Made by a program: the position numbers and the translations under genes. A stretch of 64,000 nt of DNA from Alentia gelatinosa (taxonomy: Eukaryota; Annelida; Polychaeta; Phyllodocida; Polynoidae). The notes beneath the pieces are model-generated. The model was not told the DNA's origin, did no database searches, and saw nothing but the letters and a program-made list of their open reading frames with translations. The stretch lies in assembly GCA_950022655.1 (NCBI GenBank), contig OX465579.1, forward strand, positions 51,315,950 through 51,379,949, in the 5' to 3' direction. Positions 32,961-45,621 of this stretch are shown here, one piece after another. Positions within the stretch are counted from its first letter, which is position 1, and each line of letters starts with the position of its first letter.

Positions 32961-34055
32961 AGCTCTCATGTCTGGAATCGTCAATAGTATACACATCCTC
33001 TCCAGGTTGAACCCACTAGTCCAGCAGAATAGTGCAGAAAAAAGGTGTTTCACTTCATTTTGGTATAGAAGCATGAAACTTGGTACAATGGTAAAACTTG
33101 ATGCACTGACTAAAATTAAAGTAGAGGCCAAGCTCAATTTTTCCAATATGGCCGTCAAATTCAATATGGCTGCCAAAGTTAATAGTAACTGCACTTTTCT
33201 TTGAGTGGACAGTAAAATATTCATCAAGTATCCCATTAATTTTATATCAAGAAGGAAGGAGATATCAGCCTTTCACTTAGAGGCATTTCTAGTGTGTCAG
33301 CCATCTTAAAATCCAAAATGGCTGCCAATGGTAGCCCGGAAACCTATGTGAAATAGCAACTCAGCTATATATTATCATATCTTTTAGTTTCCCAGCTGAG
33401 AAAAAGTTATAGGCAAGTTATGGGGCCTATGACAATAAAAAGTATACAGAATTAACTGTACCTGAGTATAGCTGAGTATAGTCCATGGTGACACCTTCAG
33501 GCTAATTAAACTCACTTCTCTACTTCATAAAGAAATCCCCAAATAAACATTCCCTTTTTATGTAGATATACCAGAGATATATTTTCTATAATCATGTAAA
33601 TTTCCATTTCTAAAATACATAAAATAACCTGTCATTTAAATAAAATTTCATATTTCTCTGTTGGTATATATACATAAATTCATGTAGTTTAGAAACGTAA
33701 ATTTATGTTTCTGAACTATATCAATCTACGTAAACCTACATAAATTGACGCAAACGTTCTACTGACTTAAGTAAACCTTAACATTTCAACGTTCCTTTTA
33801 AGTACAATTTTACGTGAATTCTCCCAAATAAAAACCTAAATTTACGTTGCTAGAACGTATTTGTGTTTACTGGGAAGAACCTTCTCCTGTGCACAAATAC
33901 ATACCCTGCAACAGAATGAAATTAATGAAGGTTCTCATTTTTTCAGATTGATGCGGGATACCCAAAATGATTTATTGTGTACCCACCGAAAAGATAGCTG
34001 TAGCTATTACAGTTGAGAACCAGTTTCAAAATATACACTAATCACAGTGCTCTAC
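32961..34055. other. No gene; degenerate repeats
   Basis: Short imperfect repeats of an AATATGGC(C/T)G(C/T)CAAA type occur at about 33147-33178 and again near 33300-33330 (CCAAAATGGCTGCCAATGG), suggesting an old repeat. An imperfect palindrome lies near 33689-33716 (TTTAGAAACGTAAATTTATG). Confidence 0.35.
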
Positions 34056-34430
34056 ATGCATTGTCATCACATTTGTAAATTTATCATGCACAAAGGCAGT
34101 GTCCTCGGATCTATTCAACTATACATTGCATAGTCTACCACGAGACTATACCTATAGGTTGCCAGCAGATGTATTGAAGTATGCATTAAACACGGATAAT
34201 GTATTGCCAGTACATAAATTTACTACCCCTCAGGTAAAGTGGGCTTGGTTGTTATAGCACTATATTGCCCACGTTACAATACATCCATTGTCAGCACTTC
34301 TGCCGGTCACTTATGTAAAATGGGCAGTGTCTTGGATATCATTGAGGCATGCATTGACCACATGACTATACACGCATTGTCAGCACTTTTCCCGAACTGG
34401 CTGCTGTCATGTGAGGTGGGCAGCGTAGCC
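34056..34430. repeat. Degenerate tandem repeat
   Basis: Diverged units of roughly 85-145 bp share a GCATTGTCAGCACTT core and a downstream (A/G)TGGGCAGTGTC block. Anchors lie near 34058, 34199, 34287 and 34371. Confidence 0.5.
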
Positions 34431-37400
34431 CTGCATCGCGGATCGAGTTGCGGGCTGGATGGCGGGCGCATTGTTGGCTAAGGAGGGGAGACAGACAGTA
34501 ATGAATTGTGCGTCACACGCTTCAGCAACACCTTCACAAGCGCTGCGCCTCATCGAAGATAACTCCACATTAATAAGATTCAATTTGAGATAATTGGACC
34601 CATGAAGATACTGTTGCCATGAAAGTTTTCCTCGGCGCTGTCAAGATGAGAGAATTAGATTTTAACTTAGCCAGAAATTGCTTTGCCTGGTAGGCCAGCT
34701 TAAAGGGGTTCAGTACGGATGGCGCTTTAATTGCAGTCCTAAATTGGATAACTGGGATAATGTTACATTGAACTCTGTAGATAACAGAAGCAGGCCTGGT
34801 AGAGTGACAAGCTGTGTTTAAGGGGTGTTAGTGGATGTTTAACAATGTATCCTAGACGCTGTTTTTCGTCGTACTATGATATATCTCAGAGTGTATATAC
34901 TTGCTGTCATGATAATTTTGCTCTCCGGTTAAAATTCCATAATCAACATTTTAATTACACAAGGACAGCCTGCTGACTTTCATGGATGACTAATCATTGG
35001 CGATGTATGGTATACTTTGTATTACTCTTAAAGTCTGGATCTAGCTTCACTATATTCATACATTTACAAAGTAATATTAGAGAATATCTTTAAAATATGT
35101 TAGTAAATATAGTTCTTTACATTCACTGACAAAATGTAACGTATGTATTTGCTTTGTGAGTAGAGACATGTAAAGAAGAGACACTCCGGGTCACGACTCT
35201 GTCATTGCTATGTCCTATCTTTTCACTGTTGTCTTCATTATCATGATACATGGTAGAAAGCCTTATATGCAGATGAATGTAACCCTGTCCCTTTTCTGAA
35301 CGTAAAAAGACAAACAAAAACAACAAAATGCACATCCTAGTCTCAGAGACAATGGACTCGCTACCCTGCCTGATAAACATCGCGTTGTCTAGACATATAG
35401 CTCAAAACAATGTTAACAGGCAAACTAGAAAATCTAAAGGGTTGGAGGAGAATACAACATAATATGAACAGCATAGTTGATTAACCTCTTAACCGCGAGT
35501 GGTTTTCAGGGACACTTGTTCACAAATCAACCATTTATTGTATTTATCATCCATTCTCACGAAAAGATTAAAACCACGAATTGACATACATTTTTTGTAT
35601 AATTTTTCCGTTCCGTAGATTTCTTTCGAGATCATGGTTTGAAAAAAAATTTGTGGTCGCAAAAGCGGTGGGATCGGATGTTCTGCCTCTTATACACACA
35701 TCATGAATTGACATACAAGTTGGTCTATCAGTACGACCTATAGTTTTGCTCTCCTTACACAAAGTGGCTAAAAATCTGCTACGGACTGTATTTTCCTGTA
35801 ATCAATGGCTTTGAGGCAATAATCAATGGATTTCAAATCCGTAATCGATGGTTAAGGCCCGCGATTTGGACAGCTAGGAAACAATGGGCAGTTGTTTACC
35901 GTTGCCACAAATAGTTTCCATGACGACTTCGTAATAGATGGATTATGAATTTATTTTAGATATAAATCATGAAGTAAAAGATTAAAGTGTCAAACCCTTC
36001 AGAGCTGAGCTTAGGTCTTAAGGCACTTTAAAAAGACAAAAGAAACAACAACCAGAATGTTTTAGATAACATGGGATTCAAGGGTTAAAGAGAGATCTCT
36101 TCAACGTGGAAGGTTAAAGGGTTAGAGAAGAAAGCCCTGCTGAAGTGGCGCAGAACAGCACGAGCAATTCTCTTCTTGTTCTTTTCGCACAAAACTCGAC
36201 GATAAAAAGCATGTGATTGGGCGCTGGCCTCTTATTGTACGCCTCACTGAATTATTAACTACTTTAACGACTTTTCTCAATTACCTGCGGAGAACATGTC
36301 GCTATCGGATAATCTCTTCTCTGAATGTCTTCGCAGAATGTGATCCAACAAATCTAACTTTATTCCCTATTTTAAAAACTTAGACTCCTTCAGTAGTTGC
36401 ATTTCTTCTAGAAGTTTTATATCATTAGTGCCTCTACGGATCTATAATATATTTCTCTAGAAAAGATAATGGGTAAGTGAATAGAAATGCTTTGGCAAAT
36501 AATTGGACTTGGAAGCTTCTGGAAGAACATCCACTTTGCAAGCCATATTTATTTGAAATATTGTATGGCTTTGAATTTCCTATTTCCGGTCTGGACCCTT
36601 ACTGACCTAAGATTATATTACGTATGGTCCCCTCTGAATTGCGCCATGTGGTCTCTCAACTAATTATCGGAAACTTCGTTCCTTTTTCAGACTTGACTTG
36701 TGGGAGGCGTGGGAGAAGGGGGTTGTTGTTAATATCGAATGGAGCGATCATTATTTAGTCCAAGTGCGGTTCATGTTGTTAACTCAAATAGTATCGTTGG
36801 TTTTGAATAGGAAAATCAAATAAATGGATCATTAAAAGGATCATTTGAAGGTCGCAAAGTTCTGATAGATAAGTCAGATTATAACCTAAGTCGTTCCGGA
36901 ACCCAGGACAGGACATGCTCCTAATCCGCGAACCCCTCAGGGTCTCATGGCTCGAACCGGTAGCCTTATAACACCTTAAATAATCATGAAGCATACTATT
37001 ATCTATTTTCTTAATAAAATAATCCATTTTGACTTCTACTATGAATGCAACAAAAGTTAAGGTATCGTAATGAATGTAAAAGAAATCTTTACTTGGTTAA
37101 ACTGGGCTTGGGTTTTGCTTCCATATGTAATTCTGTTGAATTGTCACTCATATTATAGAAGTCAAACATTTTGCCTAACTTTTAACATGATTTATGAGAA
37201 AATATGTTAAAAATGAAAACAGATAAATCATCTCATTAAATTCAAAATATATATGACAATAACGCTCATTATCTCTTGCTTAATATGATAGCTTTTGCGA
37301 ATCTTTTTTACAGCCTAAGTTATGCGAATTTTAGTATATCAAGTCAAAAATAACTAGTTTCCAGTGGTTTGGCTGCCTATAGTAGGGAAAGCATGTATAT

Positions 37401-39370
37401 AGATAAAGATAGCAATATTGTCAGTCTGGTAGCCTGGTGGGATGGGGTGGGGAGTTGGAAGTCAGAAAGCACTTGCCCCCCTCATTACCGAGCATGGCCA
37501 CCAGGTGGTGCTTCATATTGTGCTGCGCGCGCAGTCCACCGATGGCCTCAGGAACCTCTGTTGTATTGATTACATAAACAACCAATTAGTAGGAAATGAG
37601 GCCTTGTATTAATTTTGATGAGTTTCTTTGGCTGAAGCTAATGGTTTTAATCAGTCTAATGGGCAATTGATGGTAGGTGGTAATTGTATTTTTTTTTTCT
37701 TGAGGGAAATCAATCAAACGGTAGTGACTCAATGTGGCAGGGTTATCTTTCGTTCGCAGATTAGCAGGATTAAAAAAGTGCTAACAAAGGAAGGCAGATA
37801 TTGCTCAACAGTGTTTGGGCGCTTCCATTGTACGTAGAGAACTTGTAATTAAATGAGGGGGAAAAATGAGCACGCAATGCCAAGAACAAAAAGGGAAGAC
37901 TTAGGATAATATATTGACATACTGATTACACTGGCGAGGTAAACTAGTTACATCGTTTTTAATACACGTTGTGCTCATGGTAAAACAAGGACCAGTGATT
38001 TATTGGATTCTTTATAAGTAAGAGGTATTGTCTATGAATTGGGAGTTATGAGATGAAGACATGCTCTATGGCGGAGTAAAGCTCTCAGGTCCGAGAAAGC
38101 TATGTTGATATAACGACTACCGCGGAGATAGGGTGGAGAAATATTTGACGTTTTTTGAAAATATTGTAGAAATAGATTGATGGAGTAATCTATTGTCCGT
38201 GGATTACTGAGTAATTCTATGGGTGAGTGTCAGGAGAGAATAAATATTGTTCTTGAAGGGTGGGTTGGTGGAGAGGTTTTACGAAGCAAATAAACCCTGT
38301 CGTAATATTCTGACCTTCATCGTGGTAATGTGCCGGACCTTCATCGGGTAACGGAAAGATTTGAAATATGTAAGCACACACGTATTGTAGAAGACAGTGC
38401 AAAGGCATCACTGACGTTAGAGCACATATTTTGTAGATAGAGCATGTAATGTATCCAGCTTTTGCAGTATTTTTTATTATTTCTGCTATAAACAATGGGT
38501 TTTGAATTGTGCCAGAGTCCCTACCAGAAGTTTATCATAACTAGAAGGTTATCATAACTTCTTCATCTCTCATTCTATGCCTCTAATCGTGTCAACTAAC
38601 TTAGTAAGTTTCTGCCAAAGGGGTAGTCTTTCCTATATCACTTCACCCATTCCTTTCTTATACGTATAGTTCAGACATTTACAATAAAGTGATACGGATG
38701 AAGAATAACATCCAAGAGGTCGCACATATGAAGGTGAAATGTAGCTGGTAATTGACAGTATATGACTCGGTATCTCCTATGACGGAAAACTCGTTTCCTC
38801 TGTTTTTTTAGAACCAATCCGGACTATTTTTACGCCTTTACAAGCAATTCGTAGATTCTCTCATTCTCTCCTTCCAAGGATACTTGAACTTCCTGGTATT
38901 TCTACTCTTACCTGTGTTTTCTTACTCACCTTGTCAGACCTTCCTTCTTCTACTCTTTTTACACATCTCCCTCTTTATACTCTTCTCAACCCCTCCTCCC
39001 CTCTTGTTTCATCTGCATTTGCCACTTCTATCGCATCCCCCTTTCATCCATGGTACCTCCTCAACCACACTACTGTCTGTTGGATTCGTTTGTTCCACCA
39101 TAGCGCAACTAATATGCTGTAAAAATAGTGCCAGCCTCTGCAAGTCTAAGTCCCTCCTATACTTTAGGAATAAGCTCTCTAAGGTTTGCTATGTGAAGAA
39201 CAGATGATATGCAAGAATGCCATTGATTGTGGCATTAATAAAAGAGAAAGGTAAAGGATCCCTTCATTGCGTAGGGCCTACACTAACCATACATTGAGAG
39301 GGGTGGAGCCTGAAATCAGTCTGAAGAAATTCATAAAAGTATATACTAATCTCAGCTATTCCCTGAAGCA
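34431..39370. other. Gene desert
   Basis: About 5 kb without a recognisable exon. A palindromic CCACCAGGTGGTGC at 37498-37511 resembles a CTCF-type core. The complex, non-repetitive stretch at about 34460-34720 might be conserved non-coding DNA. Neither can be tested from the sequence alone. The pyrimidine-rich open frame at 38884-39207 is compositional. Confidence 0.3.
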
Positions 39371-39591
39371 GGATTCATACGATGGGATTCACGTACCTCA
39401 CAGGGTGTTTGAGATAATTCCTGCCGAGATTCTGTACTCGAACACAATCTCTTCCTCAGAATTGTTGAGTACCATTTCTCTGAGACATGTTTTCCCCACT
39501 GCAATTGTTGGCGACATTTGCCCCTATAACAAGAACCTCAAAAGATTCTGAACCCTGTGAGGTACATGAGTCCCATCGTGTGAATTCTACT
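39371..39591. repeat. Inverted repeat, possible foldback element
   Basis: GATTCATACGATGGGATTCA and the following CCTCACAGGGT (39371-39411) recur in reverse complement at 39549-39591. The arms are about 40 bp with about 85 percent match. Spacing is about 140 bp and no coding capacity is seen. Confidence 0.6.
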
Positions 39592-40400
39592 TAATCTACA
39601 TTTTCACTTTCCTGAATGGAGAGGAATAATAACTAATCATATAAATCTTTATTAGGATTCAGAATACTATTATTTGGGAAAGGGTCACATTTAGAAGAGA
39701 TTGTAATCTAAAGCTAAAATGTAGATCATTCAGGGCGATTTTGGGAAGAATCCGCGCTTGATAGACTTTCTACACGACCAATAAACACCGCTACAGTGAC
39801 AGGGATGGTCGGTATTAGGTCCGTTAATCGTGTGGGCTGTGTTGGCCGTTTCCTAATCCTCGAAGTACGTCAAATGGCCATTACTGATCCTCACGTTAGC
39901 ACCTCTTCTACTGATGACGTCATTACCTCTGCAGTGCAAGTACCTGTAAATTGGAAGATGCTGAGTATATTATATATCTCCACTCATTACCTATCCTGTA
40001 CCCGTGTATATGCTCTACGAAGAATAATTGTGAAATGGTTCTTTTTTATCACAAGATTTATTTTGATTATGCCAACAGTACCTCATTATCATAAAGACCT
40101 CACACTCACCACAGGTCGAGTAGGTATTATCCTTAAAAACAAACTGCGAAAGAAAGCGGAATGATGTGTGGAATGATTCTTTGAAATCAAGATTCCTTAA
40201 ACACAGAGACTCTTTCTGCAACGAAGTAGCGCAATTCAACTGGTTCCCAGGTCTCCAAGTTGCCTACAATACTGGTGACGAATGGTGATAGCTAGTAAGG
40301 TGGAGATTGGCTGGGACCATGTATGAGACAACAATAAGCCCCAATGCGTGCGTCGTGTGGTCCTAAAATGCCCGTACTTCGCTGGCTTTCAGAACTAAAC

Positions 40401-40780
40401 TAGGAGTAAATGGTATGTTCATCATTGATGAATGAGCATGCAATTATAAATAAATAACTATAAAAAAGGTATTCAGTCTATGGATCATTTTCTCTAACCC
40501 ACTTGCACCCAGTCAACTTGTCCTTTCTGCAACAGCCAGAGCCTAGGATCCAAACATATCAAGCACCAGTAGGTCAATGAAGTATTTCAATCTTAATTGA
40601 TTGGTCATGGTCCCCTTGGCACACCTCTAAAGCCCTGAAACACTGGCCATCTGCTCCTTTCACAATATAACAGTGAATAGCACATGGATAGTGAAGGAAT
40701 ATTCTTTTTGCAGCAACCTGGAAGTCCCTGTTAGCACTCTAACCCTTAGACACTGTAGCACATGCAAGCACGGTCTAATA
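40401..40780 (-). repeat. Dispersed repeat, second copy of the 2788-3182 repeat
   Basis: Reverse complement of the repeat that splits the retroposon ORF1. It contains CATCATTGATGAATGAGCAT at its left side and TGCAAGCACGGTCTAATA at its right. The two copies are clearly diverged, with small indels. Confidence 0.7.
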
Positions 40781-41254
40781 AACCATGTACCTATTCGTTG
40801 AAACGACCACTTGTAAGGGCCATGTGTTCATCCATTTACAAGGTTCTATTCGAGTTACATATCCTGTAAAAAGGGGTTTTGATTATTTAATCAATTTTAC
40901 CAAAATGAATAAAGCATTTTCAGATTCCATCACTTATGGAGGAAAGTTCTTTTTTAAAGAAATAAGATACTCAATTTGGGTAATACAAATCCTGAAAAGT
41001 ATTCAGATTGTGGATTATAGCATCTGAGGTCTCACTTAGATATCCTACCCTAGGGGCTGCACACATAATTGAGTTCTTTAGCCTTAATAATGACGGAAGT
41101 AAGAATTGTATCTTTCATAACAACGCAGAAAACAAGGGTGGGCTTACACCTGCAGCCGTTGACGAATCCAGACAAATAAAACCCACGTAATAACTGCTGA
41201 CACCTAGCGGCAGACACAAAAATCAGTCTTGAGAATCCCAATTCAAAGGCAGGC

Positions 41255-41317
41255 AATCAGCATTTGAGAAGCTGAGACTGGATTTGGTTTGTTGGCTTTA
41301 TTGCACGGTACATCTTT
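41255..41317 (+). repeat. Dispersed 60-bp repeat, copy 1
   Basis: AGCATTTGAGAAGCTGAGAC and the following TTTGTTGGCTTTATTGCACG match 46513-46575 with few changes. It is directly followed by the repeat at 41318-41385. Confidence 0.6.
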
Positions 41318-41385
41318 GCGGCGTTTCCACTTGCCGACAATTTGGGCACCGATTATTTGGGCACAGTGCGAAAGCCGGCGGGTAA
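41318..41385 (+). repeat. Partial copy of the small MITE at 48570-48651
   Basis: GGCGTTTCCACTTGCCGACA, then CACCGATTAT and CAGTGCGAAAG, match the order of motifs in 48570-48680. Confidence 0.5.
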
Positions 41386-44013
41386 TGTCCCTTGAGGATT
41401 TATCTTTCCCTGATAATCAGCGACCCTAGAAATTAACCCTCCCTACACTGCAGTCGGTTGTATACTTCCAATAGGTAAACTGATGTAGTCGGATGTATGC
41501 AGAAAGGGCTAAAATAAATATCGTCGTCGGTAAGAGAAAGGTTCTGTGGCGTAATATGGGGATACAAAATCGACGCTTATTTGCTACTTTGACTTGATTT
41601 TGAGTGTCAAGTGACACAATATATATGTGTAACTGATTCATATTTATGAAATATATATATTTTTGAAACTATTCTTTAAGCAGTTCATTTAGATTCTTCG
41701 TCTAGGTGTCACTGAGTGTGTCTATATTGGAGGTGAGCTACACTCACAAGCAAGGACTGAAGACCGCGAGTCTATGCACCTAGTCTACACTCAGACTGGC
41801 ACCAAGCCAGTTACCATCCAGAAACATGGCGCCTGCTGACTTCACATCCAGCAACATTTCCCATAATCCACTTCTACTTCAATTAATCCGCTGAAAAGCT
41901 ACACTGACGTTAGGCAACGCCATGCTCGCTGCCTGTACCCCGTCGCTCGATACAACGCACCGCTTGCCACGCCCAGAACTAGCGGCAACTTTTAAACTTG
42001 GGTGATCTGACTGAAATGTTTTCATTTTGTGCAGCATAGCCTGGGGAAGATTGGCTCGGTGGTACCCTGCTACATGGAGTCCCCGGCCAAAACATGTTTG
42101 CATATGACGGGCGGGCATGTAATGGGCGGGCGGCTGGGTGGGCGGCATGGCGAGGGACATGGGTAATAGTGGTTTGACATTTGATGGCGCCGAATAACCA
42201 TTCGGCTGAAAACACCACCTCAACCTCCCGCATTCCCATCTATCGTCAATACCCTATCCCCGTACTCTGTACACACCCAGACGGCAGCACCGGTCCTGTC
42301 ATGTCATCTGAGCTCTCCCATAGTTCTATTCCCGTGTTCGGTACGAAAGGGATCTATGCTCTCTGTCTGTCCCCATTTGCAGTCTCTAACTCTGTAGAAC
42401 AACATTTACGCGTAGTTTCATTGGATCATAGAGGTTCGGCATTGTCATTTCTACGCCCCACCCGTTGCGGGATAAATGCCGTTACTATTAAAACGGGATC
42501 GGAGCTGTGAGGTGAAGTCTCATACCTTACTGACTGACCTACATCGCAGACCTTAAGCTTAAGCAGCCTGTGTGGGTGTTCCCCAATATCTGCACATAAT
42601 TTATCATCATATAATATACAAAATGGTCAAAGACATGAATAGAGATGCAAACCGCATCTTATCTGAAAATGCCCTTATGTATATATGTTACAACTATGCT
42701 TTTTGGGGGGAGGAGGGGGTGAGTATACACATACATGTAAATGATTTCCAACCAATAACGTCAGTTTCAAAGTTTCAAAGGAAATACTACATGATTATAA
42801 CCTCTGTCTTTCGACAGAGGTAGTGTGGTCCTCTGAAGGCAAAAGGTCATCCAAGAAATATCCGGGCCAGATAGGCTTTATACAGTGTATTATATCTTAC
42901 ACACATCTCGAATTGATACATAGGTTTCACATTACATATTTGGAGTACAACAACATAAACACTCCATATGACAACAACAAAAACAACGTTCCTGCTGATA
43001 TGTTGCTAATAATGAACAAAATGCAAGAGAAAAGAATGTCAGAAGAGACGTAATATAACGGCGAAGACAGAAAAAGGATACATATGCAAGGCAGCAGTGT
43101 TTGCATTGTTACCTACCATATCTAAAAAACTATGATTCTGGTAAAATCCGCTTGGAGTGTCTCCCGCACATAGAGACAGAGTGAACCGGACCTAGTCATG
43201 GAGACTGAAGGGCCACGAGAGTGAGATTCCCGTGTAGTGAAAAACTCGAACCTGTTCTTCTCTTTTTTATCGGACTATACTCAGACAAACTTCTTCTGCT
43301 CTGATTCATTATGAGCCATGTTGAAATCAAAGTTTAGTATTGAAGTTTCCTTATCTACTTTTCTCGTGAGAAACTAATGAGATCTCAACTTTCGCTGGTA
43401 GCCCTTTCAAAACTCCGCTGATTCCCCCACCCACCAGCAGCCTAAGTATTTGGCCCCATTGAGTACCTAACGTTGTGGAGCAGTCAGCAGAGAGAATGTC
43501 GAGAGTTCGAACCCAGCTATCGGCAGTCTGTACTTAATTTTTCTATATTTTTCTCTTTAACTCGGAATCGACGAAGTCGCTAGTAAGACATTAATAAGTT
43601 CTAGATGATTGCTTTTGATATGAACCACAATAAAGCTCAGGCTGCGCCCAGATCGTTTAAGATTTTCTATACCATTTATTGCTATCTATAAGTTACCTTT
43701 TAGCTATTCCTTTTACTTTTCCGGCAGTGCATCCCATTGTAGCTTACTGCAATACAGTGGTGATCTAAAAAAGCTCCTTAGTAGGTCTCATCAGTTTTAA
43801 TTTCCCTTTAGCCGTGCTTCTCGATGTTCTAATATTATCAGAGACAAGATTTCCTTCCATAGATACTTACCAGTGGACAAAAGAATGGATTTGGAGGTCT
43901 CGCCTTGAATCTAGGGCAGCAGTGTTAGCCATTTCTAACATTGATACAGTTCTCCTCCATTGGTTCTTAATATCCCTAAAACGAGAGTATAATGCACTGT
44001 TTAACATTGTTTG
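41386..44013. other. No gene recognised
   Basis: No recognisable exon. Open frames at 41879-42223 (minus) and 42181-42510 (plus) overlap each other and show no domain. A B-box-like GAGTTCGAACCC at about 43503-43514 may come from an old tRNA-derived SINE. Confidence 0.3.
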
Positions 44014-44560
44014 TTATTTCCTTTTCTGATTATCCCTAAGCGTGGTACAAACAAAGCTGCAGTATTCAAGCTTTGACAACATCATAGTCAGTATAGGAGC
44101 AAAAGCTGCAGTATCAGCAAAGAATCGCATCTCAAGCTGAAAGTCCATCTCAAGTTTTTCCAAGTATGGTGTCAAGGTTAGTCGGTGGTCAATTACCATA
44201 CCAAGATACGTAAACTTCTTAACAGTCTCTAATACAGCATATATATGTTCTTTTTGTACCCAACACACCGTAGCAATTTAAACTTAGATTTTTCACCCGC
44301 AGGTTCCTTTCTACCAGCCACCTATTCAAATTTCCAAGGTCTTCCTGCAAATGTGCCGACATAATAGGTTCATTTTTACCTGATATAGTCAAAACTATAT
44401 TGTGCGTTTGTAAAGCAATTTAAGAGTTTTACATGTGGTAGACAATCAAAGGCCTTGGACAGGTCCACAAACGCACAAAGAGTGTGAGAAAACCCCTGAT
44501 TCTGCAGTTGCAAACAGATTCGGTGGTGTAATTTGTATTCCTTTAGTTTGGATATAGCAG
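44014..44560 (-). pseudogene. LINE RT remnant (CR1-like), internally deleted
   Basis: The minus strand shows LCAFVDLSKAFDCLPHVKLL at about 44430-44490, a typical RT block. It is followed closely by the post-catalytic part (SAHLQEDLGNLNRWLVERNL) and then VKKFTYLGMVIDHRLTLTPY and MMLSKLEYCSFVCTTLRDN, ending at 44014. The block carrying the catalytic YADD is missing, so an internal deletion of several hundred bases has occurred. Several frame changes are present. Confidence 0.7.
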
Positions 44561-45504
44561 ATAATGTAGTTATCGGACGCAGGTCTCCTGGTAATCCCAG
44601 TTATGGTGTTTTGGATGTTGGTGATATCACTCCCCCTGTCCCCTTAGACAGAAGTCTTTTATGGATTTATTTACTGTAGTCTGCATACATTAGGGCTTAA
44701 TCTAAATGACAACTGTACAAACATAGTGTTATATCCTTTATACCTGACGACTTATTCATTATCATTTATTTCAGTAGTTTACTAGTTCTTTCCTCATCTA
44801 TTTAGGCAACATGGATAGTTCCTCCAAGATAGTTATCAATGTCATAGCCTTTTAGGATTTCCACTGGTGGGATATCAGTTAGCACTGTTAAATAGTGATT
44901 ATTTAAAAAAGGGGTAGCTCCTTTTCTGCTTAGATTTCACTATCAGCTTGTTCAACCTGATAATTACAGCTATCATTTTTTACAAACCATACTTCATTGC
45001 CACACCGCCAAAATCCTTTTTCGATTTCCGACGTTATCCGTTATTTTTGATTCCACTTTGGCCTTCTCCTTCCGGATCAACAAGTTGATCATCCTCGATG
45101 TAGACCGACATTTACGCTTTTCCGCAGCATCATCATTTGAATAACCAACCTTTAACCACCTGTGGGCCATTGAATAATAATTCTACGAAAGATAAAAACG
45201 TAGAAGTTTCATTGGTTGTGAAAAGCTCTGTTAAAATCAAAATAAGAAAATATTGATTTTAGACATTTAAACCTAAACAGAAATTGTTAAGTTTGCAGGG
45301 CATATGTCTATTATAGCTAATTCCAAAACTTCATAATTATCTGGTTTCTCACATGTGAGAGTGATCTTCCCGGCAGAATACTCTTCGATGCTCCCAATTA
45401 TCCACTGCCAATTCAAAAACATGTTGAAATGTCGTAAATACCCTATGATATGAGTTTTTCATTGGGACAGAATTGTAGACCCGCCTTTTTAATTTAATCG
45501 CAGA
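44561..45504. other. No gene recognised
   Basis: May include more decayed LINE sequence upstream of the RT remnant. Nothing else seen. Confidence 0.35.
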
Positions 45505-45621
45505 GATCTGGTCGACTGCCCCAATAAGAGGTCACCTTCTGACGCGATTTAGATTTTTTATCGTGAGGTACATCGTAGGACATATCGGAGTGTATCGGGA
45601 GCTCAGTAGACGCCGGGCCTA
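45505..45621. mobile_element. MITE, partial third copy
   Basis: It matches the right half of the copy at 9476-9799 (GACTGCCCCAATA, then GGTCACCTTCTGACG, then ATTTTTTATCG). It ends with the terminal GTAGACGCCGGGCCTA motif. The left half is absent. Confidence 0.65.

Noticed and set aside
35482..36125. TTAACC...GGTTAA ends resembling another piggyBac-type MITE
   Set aside because: The terminal repeats do not align beyond a few bases and the hairpin block of the family is absent.
36890..36985. B-box-like GGTTCGAGCC on the minus strand, possible tRNA
   Set aside because: No A box at the right distance and no cloverleaf could be drawn.
38884..39207. Leu/Phe-rich open frame that looks like membrane segments
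   Set aside because: The DNA is simply pyrimidine-rich, so hydrophobic codons are a by-product. A second frame is open as well.
43871..43975. Minus-strand open stretch bounded by TTTTAG and GTAAGT
   Set aside because: It looks like a 105-bp exon, but there is no neighbour exon, no domain, and it adjoins a LINE remnant. One pair of splice-like motifs is expected by chance.
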